Shown here: positions 1 through 9,133 of the stretch, in pieces
Layout of the letters: each line of letters starts with the position of its first letter
Position numbering within the stretch: the first letter of the stretch is position 1
Source: Gammaproteobacteria bacterium
GTDB lineage: Bacteria; Pseudomonadota; Gammaproteobacteria; Xanthomonadales; SZUA-36
Assembly (NCBI GenBank): GCA_021772915.1
Contig: JAJFLB010000016.1
Location: 101,984-165,983 of the forward strand
DNA: 64,000 nt
Direction of reading: 5' to 3'
Program-made: the position numbers and the translations under genes
The notes under the pieces: generated by a model
What the model was told of the DNA's origin: nothing
The model's database searches: none
Seen by the model: the letters and a program-made list of their open reading frames with translations, nothing else

Positions 1-633
1 AGTGCCCGCACCCACAGCGGTGAAGATCCAAACGTCGGCGTATCGCTTTTTGTCATCCCTGAAGACTCCGAAGGACTCGAACTTGAAATCACAGAATTGC
101 TTGATAATCACCGTTCGGCCAAACTTACGCTGACCAACGTGAATCTCAAGCGTGAGCACTTGCTTTCACCGCTGCATGAAGGTTGGCCGGTGTTACGGAA
201 AGTGCTGGACAGGGGTCGTATCGGGATGGCTGCCGAAATGCTGGGGCTGTCCCAGGAAGTGTTTGAGCGAACCACGCGATACCTGCAAGAGCGCAAGCAG
301 TTCGGTGTCCCCATTGGCACTTTCCAGGCACTGCAACATCGGGCGGCGGTGCTTTATGGTGAAATAGAGCTATGTAAATCCGTAGTACTGAAAGCATTGC
401 AGGCACTTGACGAAGACAGTACGAAGGTACCGCTACTGGCCAGCCTGGCCAAAGCCAGATGCGGCCAAACCGCGGGCCTGGCTGCCGCGGAGGGCATTCA
501 GATGCACGGTGGCATTGGCATGACCGACGAGTTCGACATCGGCTTTTTCATCAAGCGCTGGCGCAGCTTGAACCAGCAACTGGGTGACAGCCGCTATCAC
601 CTGAACCGCTTTGCGGAGTTACGGGGATATTAG
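1..633 (+). CDS. acyl-CoA dehydrogenase, C-terminal part (5' truncated by window edge)
   Basis: Frame is open from base 1; ACAD C-terminal motifs (RIGMAAEMLGLSQEVFERTTRYLQERKQFG, IQMHGGIGMTDEFDIGFFIKRW). The TTG at 97 is probably not the true start. Confidence 0.93.
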   Translation, partial: SARTHSGEDPNVGVSLFVIPEDSEGLELEITELLDNHRSAKLTLTNVNLKREHLLSPLHEGWPVLRKVLDRGRIGMAAEMLGLSQEVFERTTRYLQERKQFGVPIGTFQALQHRAAVLYGEIELCKSVVLKALQALDEDSTKVPLLASLAKARCGQTAGLAAAEGIQMHGGIGMTDEFDIGFFIKRWRSLNQQLGDSRYHLNRFAELRGY

Positions 634-635
634 TC

Positions 636-1847
636 ATGGAGCCACGTGCACAGTTAAGACCACTGCTCAAAAAGGTACGTACCTATATCAACGACGTCAT
701 CCTGCCGTTGGAAGCCGAATACCTGGGCGCAATCGGACATGGAAACCGCTGGCAGCAAACATCCCGCCAAAAAGAGATCCTCGATCAACTCAAACGGGGT
801 GCCCGTGAGCAGGGACTATGGAATTTCTTCCTGACCGAAGGTGACCATAGCAGCGGGTTGAGCACGGTTGATTACGCATTTGTCGCCGAGGAAACCGGTC
901 ACAGTGCGCTGGCGGCTGAAGTATTCAACTGCAGCGCACCCGATACCGGCAATATGGAAGTACTGGTTCGCTATGGCAGCGGTGAGCAAAAAAACCGCTG
1001 GTTGCAGCCCTTACTGGATGGCAAAATCCGCTCAGCCTACGCCATGACCGAGCCAGGTGTGGCGTCTTCCGACGCGACCAATATTTCCACGCGGGCTGAG
1101 CTACAAGACGGCGAGTGGTGTATCAATGGTGAAAAAACCTATATTTCAGGCGCTGGTGATGCGCGTTGCAAAGTACTCATCTGCATGGTCAGGACCGATC
1201 CGGACGCAGCGCGCCATCAGCAACATTCACAAATCTTGATACCCATGGATACACCCGGTGTCAGAATCGTACGGCCGATGGAGGTTTTTGGCCACGACAG
1301 TGCACCGCACGGACACATGCACCTTGAATTGAAAGACGTACGTGTACCCGAGGACCATATTATTCTTGGGCGGGGTGACGGCTTTAAGATTGCCCAGGGA
1401 CGATTGGGGCCGGGTCGAATTCACCACGTGATGCGTGCCATCGGGATGGCCGAAAAAGCCCTGCAAATGATGTGTAAACGCTCATTATCACGCACCGCGT
1501 TCGGTAAGCCCCTGGCCAAACTCGGTGGCAATTATGACCGCATCGCAGAGGCCCGCATTCAGATTGATATGGCCCGCCTGTTAACACTCCATACCGCACA
1601 TCTTATCGACACCACGAGTGTCGCAGAAGCACAGGTGTGGATTTCCAAAATCAAGGCCAGTGTGCCGCTGATTACCTTGAAGGTGATTGATGACGCCATG
1701 CAGATGCACGGCGGCGCAGGTCTGTCACAGGATTTCCCACTGGCCGATATGTACAGGCACGCCCGCACCCTGCGCCTCGCCGATGGCCCGGATGAAGTCC
1801 ACCGTATGGTGGTGGCACGCACCGAGCTCAAGCGGGCCAGAACTTGA
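636..1847 (+). CDS. acyl-CoA dehydrogenase, ACAD10/11-like
   Basis: MQMHGGAGLSQDFPLADMYRHARTLRLADGPDEVHRMVVARTEL matches the ACAD11/LvaC-type C-terminus; AYAMTEPGVASSDATNI motif. Confidence 0.93.
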   Translation: MEPRAQLRPLLKKVRTYINDVILPLEAEYLGAIGHGNRWQQTSRQKEILDQLKRGAREQGLWNFFLTEGDHSSGLSTVDYAFVAEETGHSALAAEVFNCSAPDTGNMEVLVRYGSGEQKNRWLQPLLDGKIRSAYAMTEPGVASSDATNISTRAELQDGEWCINGEKTYISGAGDARCKVLICMVRTDPDAARHQQHSQILIPMDTPGVRIVRPMEVFGHDSAPHGHMHLELKDVRVPEDHIILGRGDGFKIAQGRLGPGRIHHVMRAIGMAEKALQMMCKRSLSRTAFGKPLAKLGGNYDRIAEARIQIDMARLLTLHTAHLIDTTSVAEAQVWISKIKASVPLITLKVIDDAMQMHGGAGLSQDFPLADMYRHARTLRLADGPDEVHRMVVARTELKRART

Positions 1848-2692
1848 CCACCATCGACCAGTTCACCGGCTTATTATTCAGCCTTGCAGGTAAAACAGCA
1901 CTGGTCACCGGCGGGGCAACCGGTATCGGTAAAATGATTACCCACACGCTGGTTGCCGCCGGGGCAAAGGTCTACATTGCCTCGCGTAAACTCGAGGCCT
2001 GCCAGCAAGCGGCAGCCAGTTTTAGCGAGTTACCCGGCTCCTGCATTGGTTACGGTGCCGACCTTGCAACCGAAGCCGGTGTGATTGAGCTGGCAGAATT
2101 CGTCAACGCGGAAGAATCCACCCTGGATATCCTGGTCAATAACTCCGGACGTAGCTGGGGGGCAGCGTATGAGCAGTTCCCCTGGCAGGCTTGGGGGGAC
2201 ATCATGACCCTGAATGTTACCGCGCCTTTTAGCCTGACCCGCGAACTGACACCCCTGCTTGCCGCCTCAAGCACAGTCGATGATCCTGCGCGTGTCATCA
2301 ACATAGGTTCGGTAATGGGCACCGAACCACATGGCTTTCCGGCCTACTCCTACTCTGCCAGTAAGGCCGCCATCCACCACGTGACACGTTACTTAAGTAA
2401 TGAACTGGCAGCCAAACACATATGCGTGAACGCCATTGCCCCTGGACCATTCCCGACGGCGATGACGGCATTTTTCACCCATGATGATAAACTCAAATCC
2501 GCTGTCGCCCGTGGCGTCCCACTTGGGAGACTGGGCCGGGCGGAGGACATCGCCGGTCTGATTTTGTGTTTGTGTGGTGTCGGTGGTGCATACATATCAG
2601 GCGCCATCATTCCATTGGATGGTGGTATGAGCGCCGCCCGTACGCCAGGACTCGAGCAGGGAATGGAACAGGACGGCCAAGACACAGGCTAA
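1844..2692 (+). CDS. SDR family oxidoreductase
   Basis: TGGATGIGK cofactor motif, NNSG, YSASKAA; 4-nt overlap with upstream gene. Confidence 0.92.
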   Translation: MTTIDQFTGLLFSLAGKTALVTGGATGIGKMITHTLVAAGAKVYIASRKLEACQQAAASFSELPGSCIGYGADLATEAGVIELAEFVNAEESTLDILVNNSGRSWGAAYEQFPWQAWGDIMTLNVTAPFSLTRELTPLLAASSTVDDPARVINIGSVMGTEPHGFPAYSYSASKAAIHHVTRYLSNELAAKHICVNAIAPGPFPTAMTAFFTHDDKLKSAVARGVPLGRLGRAEDIAGLILCLCGVGGAYISGAIIPLDGGMSAARTPGLEQGMEQDGQDTG

Positions 2693-2696
2693 GGTC

Positions 2697-3164
2697 ATGA
2701 TAAAAGGCAACATCTCACTAGACGATTTCAGAAACAGCGGGGGCACCGAGCTCGAGCCTTCGGAATGGTTATTAATAGACCAGGCACGCATAGACAAATT
2801 TGCCGATGCGACCAACGACCATCAGTTTATCCACGTTGACCTCGACAAAGCTGCCAAATCACCCTTCGAAAGTACCATCGCCCATGGTTTCTTGACCTTG
2901 TCCCTGCTTTCACACCTGATGGGCCAAACCATGTTGATACCAAAAGGCACGGTCATGGGTATCAATTACGGCTCTGATAAAGTGCGCTATTTACAACCGG
3001 TCAAGGTCAACAGCCGGGTCCGTACCAAGGTGAAAATTGAAAAAGTCAGTAAGCGATCCGGGACTCAGTTCCTGGTGAAGTCACTGGTGACCGTTGAGAT
3101 TGAAAACGAACAACGTCCCGCACTGATTGCGGAAATTCTTTCCTTATACATTGTTGAGGAGTAA
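2697..3164 (+). CDS. MaoC-family (R)-enoyl-CoA hydratase
   Basis: FADATNDHQFIHVD and IAHGFLTLSL hot-dog hydratase motifs. Confidence 0.92.
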   Translation: MIKGNISLDDFRNSGGTELEPSEWLLIDQARIDKFADATNDHQFIHVDLDKAAKSPFESTIAHGFLTLSLLSHLMGQTMLIPKGTVMGINYGSDKVRYLQPVKVNSRVRTKVKIEKVSKRSGTQFLVKSLVTVEIENEQRPALIAEILSLYIVEE

Positions 3165-3166
3165 GC

Positions 3167-4087
3167 ATGACTATCAGACTTGACGGCCAGGTGGCCATCG
3201 TCACTGGCGCCGGCCAGGGCCTGGGCCGCACCCATGCGCTGGCACTGGCGGAACGGGGTGCAAAAGTACTCGTAAACGACCTCGGTGGAGACCGGGATGG
3301 GAGTGGTGAGTCCTTGGAGACGGCAACCGCGGTGGTCGCCGAGATCAAGTCCCAGGGTGGTGAAGCCTGTGCCAACGGTGCCAATGTCGCCGACTATGAT
3401 CAGGTCCAGGCCATGGTTCAACAAGCCCTGGATACCTGGGGACGGGTCGATATTCTCATCAATAATGCCGGTATCCTGCGTGACAAAAGTTTTTTGAAAA
3501 TGACCCCGGAGGATTTCCGGACGGTTATTGAAGTTCACCTGATGGGCTCGTTTCTGTGTACCAAGGCCGTATGGGCCAGCATGCGTGAGCAAAACTACGG
3601 TCGTATCGTATTCACCAGTTCCAGCAGCGGACTGTACGGTAATTTTGGACAATCCAACTACGGCGCTGCAAAAATGGGTGTTATCGGGCTGATGAATGTA
3701 CTGCACCTGGAAGGCGCCAAGTACAACATCCATGTCAATGCGCTGGCCCCGGCTGCCGGCACGCGGATGACGGAAGACATTTTCCCGGCAGAGCTTTTTG
3801 ACCTGTTTGCACCCGCTGCGGTCAGTCCCGGTATTGTGTTCCTGAGTTCACCCGAAGCGCCCAGCCGCAAGATCCTGTCGGCCGGTGCCGGCAGTTTCGC
3901 AGTCAGCAAGCTTTACGAAACCGAGGGTGTAAATTTCACACCCGCAGAGCTGACCGCCGAAGCCATCGCCACGGCCTGGGCTGAAATAGATAACCCGGAC
4001 GGGCAACGTGAACTGCAGGCAGGTGGTGAACAATCGATGAAGTTCGCCCACCAGGCCGCGACCCGACAAGGCATTCAAATTGATTGA
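3167..4087 (+). CDS. SDR family 3-hydroxyacyl-CoA dehydrogenase (HSD17B4-like)
   Basis: [47 protein letters not shown]. Confidence 0.92.
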   Translation: MTIRLDGQVAIVTGAGQGLGRTHALALAERGAKVLVNDLGGDRDGSGESLETATAVVAEIKSQGGEACANGANVADYDQVQAMVQQALDTWGRVDILINNAGILRDKSFLKMTPEDFRTVIEVHLMGSFLCTKAVWASMREQNYGRIVFTSSSSGLYGNFGQSNYGAAKMGVIGLMNVLHLEGAKYNIHVNALAPAAGTRMTEDIFPAELFDLFAPAAVSPGIVFLSSPEAPSRKILSAGAGSFAVSKLYETEGVNFTPAELTAEAIATAWAEIDNPDGQRELQAGGEQSMKFAHQAATRQGIQID

Positions 4088-4098
4088 GGTGTAATTCC

Positions 4099-5280
4099 AT
4101 GCGTGAAGTAGTCATCGTTTCAACAGCACGTACCCCCCTGGGTAAAGCGTACCGCGGTGCGTTTAACAACACCGAGTCACCGACACTGGCCGGCCATGTC
4201 ATCAAGCATGCCGTCGAACGGGCCGGTGTTGAGCCGGAAGAAGTGGAAGAGGTTGTGATGGGCTGTGTACTTACCCAGGGCACGCAATCCAACAATATCG
4301 CCCGTCACGGCGCCCTGACTGCGGGTTTGCCGGTAACCACCGCGGCAATGACCGTTGACCGACAGTGCTCTTCGGGCATGATGGCCATCGCCGTTGCCGC
4401 CCGGCAGATCATTGTCGATGGATTTGGTATATCAGTTGGCGGTGGCATTGATTCCATCAGCCTGGTGCAAAACGAGCACATGAACAACTTTCGTGGCCAG
4501 GATCCACGGCTACTGGCCCTACACAAGGACATCCACATGCCGATGCTCGATACTGCCGAGGTGGTTGCAAAGCGTTACAACATCAGTCGCGAGACCCAGG
4601 ACGAGTATGCCCTGCAAAGCCAACAACGCATGGCGGCAGCCCAGATCGCCGGCAGACTGGACGCTGAGATCGTACCTTTAAGCTCAAACAAGGGTGTCAT
4701 GGACAGAGAAACTGGTGAAATCAGTTTCCATGATGTGCTGCTGGAAAAGGATGAGGGTAATCGTCCCGAAACGACTGCCGAAGGCCTCGCCAGTCTTAAG
4801 CCTGTACGTGAAAACGGCAGCGTCACCGCCGGCAACGCCAGCCAACTCTCCGATGGCGCCTCGGCCTGCGTTTTGATGGAGGCCAGGCTCGCCGAACAAC
4901 GTGGCCTGGAGCCGCTGGGTTACTACCGCGCCACCGCTGTGACTGGTTGCGAGCCGGATGAAATGGGTATAGGACCGGTATTTGCAATCCCCAAACTGCT
5001 GCAACGCACCGGTCTGAGCATGGACAGCATTGACCTGTGGGAATTAAACGAGGCGTTTGCCGTACAGGTGGTGGCCTGTCGTGACCGCCTGGGAATTGCG
5101 AACGAACTGTTAAATGTCAACGGCGGTGCGATCTCTATCGGTCACCCTTACGGGATGAGTGGATCGCGACTCGTGGCAACGGCGCTGCTGGAAGGCAAGC
5201 GCCGCGGTGCAAAATACGTCGTCGCTACAATGTGCATCGGCGGCGGTATGGGTGCCGCGTCATTACTCGAAGTAGCCTGA
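4099..5280 (+). CDS. thiolase / acetyl-CoA acetyltransferase
   Basis: [66 protein letters not shown] at 4099 preferred over the upstream TTG. Confidence 0.95.
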   Translation: MREVVIVSTARTPLGKAYRGAFNNTESPTLAGHVIKHAVERAGVEPEEVEEVVMGCVLTQGTQSNNIARHGALTAGLPVTTAAMTVDRQCSSGMMAIAVAARQIIVDGFGISVGGGIDSISLVQNEHMNNFRGQDPRLLALHKDIHMPMLDTAEVVAKRYNISRETQDEYALQSQQRMAAAQIAGRLDAEIVPLSSNKGVMDRETGEISFHDVLLEKDEGNRPETTAEGLASLKPVRENGSVTAGNASQLSDGASACVLMEARLAEQRGLEPLGYYRATAVTGCEPDEMGIGPVFAIPKLLQRTGLSMDSIDLWELNEAFAVQVVACRDRLGIANELLNVNGGAISIGHPYGMSGSRLVATALLEGKRRGAKYVVATMCIGGGMGAASLLEVA

Positions 5281-5295
5281 GTCAGTCGACATCAT

Positions 5296-5324
5296 GTGGG
5301 ACCGACGAGCTGGCTCGTCGGGAA
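5296..5324 (+). repeat. REP hairpin 1 (GTGG foot variant)
   Basis: GTGGGACCGACGAGCTGGCTCGTCGGGAA. Confidence 0.85.
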
Positions 5325-5333
5325 CCCCAACCA

Positions 5334-5363
5334 TTCCCGAGCAGCTGCACTGTTCGGTCCTAC
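5334..5363 (-). repeat. REP hairpin 2 (degenerate), inverted mate of REP 1
   Basis: Reverse complement GTAGGACCGAACAGTGCAGCTGCTCGGGAA. Confidence 0.75.
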
Positions 5364-5388
5364 GGGCCGAGTCAATTGTCAGGCATTA

Positions 5389-6486
5389 TCATGTGGCGGG
5401 GACAGTGGGTTTCCCTGCTACAACGTCACCTCCCCGGCACAGGTCACGACAATGATTACCCAGCGCCTGTACCAGAGAGCCAAACTCCCTGAAACGCGGA
5501 TCTTGCGTCATTCCATGATAAAAACGATAGTATATTTGCTGTAATATCACAGCATTACGAAATAAACCGTATGTATAATAGAAGGTAAAGTCAGAGACAT
5601 CAAAAGCCGTTTTTTCAGCATATAGAGCAAGGATTTCACTACGGTTTAGCATGCCGGGGACACTTGAGGGTTGCATTATGAGGGCTTTCAGGTAATCGGG
5701 GTCACCCGGTTCGATCCAATAAGCCAATGCATTACCCAGATCCATCAAGGGATTACCCAATGCGGAAATTTCCCAATCCAGCAAGGCAACGATTTTGAAC
5801 GGATCCTCTTTGTCCACAATGACGTTATCGAGACGGTAATCACCGTGCAACACAGCCGCAGGTGGCTCCTCGTCCGGCAATGCCTGAAGCAACCAAAGCT
5901 GCACGTCCTCAAAGGTTTCACCATCGGGGGTTGCGGCATTCTGCATGCGGATATTCCAGCCCTCAACCTGGCGACGTGCATAGCCTTGCGGGCGGCCAAA
6001 ATCAGCCAGTCCCGCAGCCACGTAGTCCACCTGGTGCAACTCGATCAGTTTGGTCCAGAAGCCAATACAAAATCTACGTGTATCACGTGCTTTAAAGCCC
6101 CACGTTGCCGGTAGCTCCTTGCCCCTGGGCACCTGGCCTGGCACCCGGCGCATGACATAGAACTCGGCACCAATAATGCTTTCGTCATCGCTATAAGCCA
6201 AGGTTTCCGGAACCGCCGAAAATACCGGACGCAAATCACGCATGATGCGATATTCCCGACTCATGCTGTGCGCTGAACTCACTTTACTGCCAAACGGCGG
6301 ACGCCGAACCACGAGATCTGCACCCGGGTAGTTCAGGCGGTAGGTCAGATTCGATTTGCCGGCCGGATACTGGCTGATATTCGGTGTGCCACCGAGCCCC
6401 GCAATGTTTGTCTGTAAGAAATTGTCCAGCACCCGCCAATCGAGCTCCTCACCAGCACGTACCTTAGGACCGGTGAGTTCACTCAC
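5389..6486 (-). CDS. phosphotransferase family protein (APH/choline-kinase fold, ACAD10/11 N-domain / LvaA-like)
   Basis: SNLTYRL, VVRRPP, VLHGDYRLDNVIVD, ALLDWEISALGNPLMDLG kinase motifs; the GTG start lies inside a REP element. Confidence 0.88.
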   Translation of the reverse strand: MSELTGPKVRAGEELDWRVLDNFLQTNIAGLGGTPNISQYPAGKSNLTYRLNYPGADLVVRRPPFGSKVSSAHSMSREYRIMRDLRPVFSAVPETLAYSDDESIIGAEFYVMRRVPGQVPRGKELPATWGFKARDTRRFCIGFWTKLIELHQVDYVAAGLADFGRPQGYARRQVEGWNIRMQNAATPDGETFEDVQLWLLQALPDEEPPAAVLHGDYRLDNVIVDKEDPFKIVALLDWEISALGNPLMDLGNALAYWIEPGDPDYLKALIMQPSSVPGMLNRSEILALYAEKTAFDVSDFTFYYTYGLFRNAVILQQIYYRFYHGMTQDPRFREFGSLVQALGNHCRDLCRGGDVVAGKPTVPAT

Positions 6487-6492
6487 CGGGAA
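6464..6492 (+). repeat. REP hairpin 3 (TTAG foot variant), contains GTG start of the APH-like gene
   Basis: TTAGGACCGGTGAGTTCACTCACCGGGAA; perfect CCGGTGAGT/ACTCACCGG stem. Confidence 0.85.
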
Positions 6493-6507
6493 TCACCCAC
6501 ACACACG

Positions 6508-6536
6508 GTAGGACCGGCGAGGTCACTCACCGGGAG
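6508..6536 (+). repeat. REP hairpin 4
   Basis: GTAGGACCGGCGAGGTCACTCACCGGGAG. Confidence 0.8.
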
Positions 6537-6587
6537 TCGCCTTAAGCCCGTGTTAACCCAACGGGCTTGCTCATGGGGAATCATGGG

Positions 6588-6616
6588 TTCCCGATGAGCG
6601 AGCTCATCGGTCCTAC
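6588..6616 (-). repeat. REP hairpin 5
   Basis: Reverse complement GTAGGACCGATGAGCTCGCTCATCGGGAA. Confidence 0.9.
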
Positions 6617-6660
6617 AATGGCCAGTTCCACGCTTATTGAGGTCATGGTAGGGCTCACGC

Positions 6661-8994
6661 TTATTCAACCAGTATCAGCTCACTAAAATTTGGATCAGCC
6701 TTGATTTCCGCTTCACTGAACGGGAAACGAATCCACTGCCCGGCAGAATACAAACGGGTCAGGTCATCATAGTGGGCCGACTCTGGCTCCTGTGACTGCG
6801 AGTAAGTCAACATACCCCGCGGATCCAGATTGCCGTCACGGTCCCAGGAGATCACCTGGATAAAGCTGTTGCCATGACGGATGGGTGTATACCCCTTGTC
6901 CTTTTGCAAGTTGGCCACGATCATCCCGAACATCCCTCCCCATCCCTGCCCACCTGGGATTGGAATTCGCTCTCCGTTGCGTTCCGCAAATTGTACTTCT
7001 CCCCAACGGGCGTCCAGTGGAATACCGGCATCCAGCAGGGTTTTCTGAGCTCCCGCCAGTGCCGCGCGGATAGCGTCCGCAACATCTGCATTACCTCCCG
7101 CGATACCGCTGGGTGTATTGACCGGGTCGTTTGCATCAAAGGGCACGGCATAAACATCCGGAATCTTGCGGGCGAGACGCCAAAACTCGGTCCATACCTG
7201 GGCGCCACGACTGTCGTTGCCCTGGCGTCGGTCCCATCCGGCCAATGCCCTACAGGCAGGTGCAATGTCAACTTCCTCATCATCCACAAGTACGGGCTTT
7301 TCAACCCCCTCACATAACTTCAGCACATCATCCAGTAAGATCTCAGCGCCATAATTTCGCTGGCTGTAGATGATTTCCTGCAAGTCAGCTGGACCAAGCT
7401 TTTCTTTTTTGGCGAGTTTCTCTTGCACAAAAACCAGACCGGCACGGGTCCGTAGCGTTCGGGCCGTGCGCTCCGAACCGATAATGGGTGAGTATCCCTC
7501 CAAGGGTATATGGGGATTGGCCAACCAGTAGCTGTCATTGGAATTTGTCACGTAGTCTTGCCGCCGAATCCTGGGCATGTCCTCAGCGGGCAACGCCCCG
7601 GGAACAGCTGAGCGTGTATCTGATTTCCACTCACATTCAGGGTCAGCGCCGTTCAGAACTATGATGTTAGCCGGCAGGTGTTTGACAGTTACGCCGCAAC
7701 GGGTAATTAATTCTGCATCCACATTCGGCGTCACCGAAATATCCGCGTAAAAAGCAGTGCCATTGCGATCGGCCGCAATGGTATTGGTCCACGGCACACC
7801 CTGCAGGCTGATGGCCGCCTCAACGTCATCGATTGATTCTGCTACGTTCAGTGCATCGTAGGTCAAAATATTACGCGTATTGTCCACGTTGGCATCACGA
7901 ATTGCGTAGGCCACCTGTGAATTCCATGGCAAAGCCCTGTTGACCAGTATTGGCCCGTAATGGGTCAGGTAAACTAACGCTTGCTCGGTGCTGATATTTC
8001 CATCTTCATCCACTACATCAACATCCACACGGGTCGGCACGATTTGCCGGTATTCGCCGCCATAGTGGTATTCAAGGGGATTTTCTGGATTGATTTGAAG
8101 TTCATACAGAGTAAAACGCAACGCCGTAGAGACGGTATGTGACCAGGCAATGTCCTTGTTGAATCCTATCGCAACCCGATTGGTCGTCAACAGGCTTGCC
8201 CCCATGACATCCAACTCCCCCGGGATGGTGGTATGGATAATGTGAAAACGGGAAGAACCCCACCAGGGATAATGAGGATTGCCAAACAGCACGCCACGAC
8301 CGGACTTTGTCACCTCACTACCCAGGGCAATGGCATTGCTGCCGATCCCGACCTCAAAACCATGGAGGATCTCCGTCGGGCTCATCGTTCTATCTTGCAG
8401 GGCTGATAGAGAATTACCCGGTGGCCCAGCTCCGGCGATGTCCTTCTGGAACCACCCCAGGCCGTAGCGAATACCAATTCCCAGACCCAGACGTACGATG
8501 TCACCTTGGGTAATTGGCCGCAGCCAGGGCTTGCCGGCGCAGGCCGCAGGCATATTGTTGGCATTGTCACGCAGGTAACGGTTATAACCGGCAGCATAGC
8601 CCTTGGAAAACTCGTGTTCATTGGCCGGCTGGGCGGCTGCCAGGGAGCGCAATCTACCAGTCGTCAGTAAACCACGATGGAAAATGTCACTTTGCAAATT
8701 GCCATTTTCAGGACCCAGAAAACGCGCCAGTTCGCCCCTTACCGTCATCACGTCATTGGCTATCACACACACACCGTCGGTTGCTGTGGCATAGGCGAAG
8801 CCGTAACCCAGACCAGCCCAGTCATCCGCCTTGACATGCGGGATACCGTAGCTGGTCCAGCTGATTCTGGTTCTGAATACCGGCCCGTCATCAGAGACTT
8901 GTTCGTTGCCGGTAACCGGTATGGCTGAATCAGGTGTAGTGGCGCAGGCCAAAAGCAGTGTTGCGAAGATCAATATTAGGCAGATTTTATACAT
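6661..8994 (-). CDS. penicillin acylase family protein, predicted lipoprotein
   Basis: Lipobox LLLACATT; G-SNAIALG Ntn-hydrolase beta-chain start followed by GVLFGNPHYPWWG. Confidence 0.88.
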   Translation of the reverse strand: MYKICLILIFATLLLACATTPDSAIPVTGNEQVSDDGPVFRTRISWTSYGIPHVKADDWAGLGYGFAYATATDGVCVIANDVMTVRGELARFLGPENGNLQSDIFHRGLLTTGRLRSLAAAQPANEHEFSKGYAAGYNRYLRDNANNMPAACAGKPWLRPITQGDIVRLGLGIGIRYGLGWFQKDIAGAGPPGNSLSALQDRTMSPTEILHGFEVGIGSNAIALGSEVTKSGRGVLFGNPHYPWWGSSRFHIIHTTIPGELDVMGASLLTTNRVAIGFNKDIAWSHTVSTALRFTLYELQINPENPLEYHYGGEYRQIVPTRVDVDVVDEDGNISTEQALVYLTHYGPILVNRALPWNSQVAYAIRDANVDNTRNILTYDALNVAESIDDVEAAISLQGVPWTNTIAADRNGTAFYADISVTPNVDAELITRCGVTVKHLPANIIVLNGADPECEWKSDTRSAVPGALPAEDMPRIRRQDYVTNSNDSYWLANPHIPLEGYSPIIGSERTARTLRTRAGLVFVQEKLAKKEKLGPADLQEIIYSQRNYGAEILLDDVLKLCEGVEKPVLVDDEEVDIAPACRALAGWDRRQGNDSRGAQVWTEFWRLARKIPDVYAVPFDANDPVNTPSGIAGGNADVADAIRAALAGAQKTLLDAGIPLDARWGEVQFAERNGERIPIPGGQGWGGMFGMIVANLQKDKGYTPIRHGNSFIQVISWDRDGNLDPRGMLTYSQSQEPESAHYDDLTRLYSAGQWIRFPFSEAEIKADPNFSELILVE

Positions 8995-9133
8995 GTCAAT
9001 CCAGATGAAGTCTTACATTCCGGGTCAACTTTAACACCCCAGGGACGCACTGCTCTAGTCTTCTGACAAACCTGTAAAAATACGACCGGTAGCCGCGAAG
9101 GCCGGGTTGCCTGCCCGTGCGCTCTCGACGAAT

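Noticed and set aside
3065-3733. Long antisense ORFs (e.g. 3065-3733, 15357-16097, 54005-54871)
   Set aside because: They overlap well-supported genes on the opposite strand and show no recognisable domains; expected in high-GC coding DNA.
6483-6668. ORF with peptide CRTDELAHREP, and similar peptides (CRTDELAHRE, SRTDELIRREP) in ORFs at 16541-16900 and 44452-44694
   Set aside because: The recurrent peptide is only the six-frame translation of the REP hairpin; these ORFs have no independent coding evidence.
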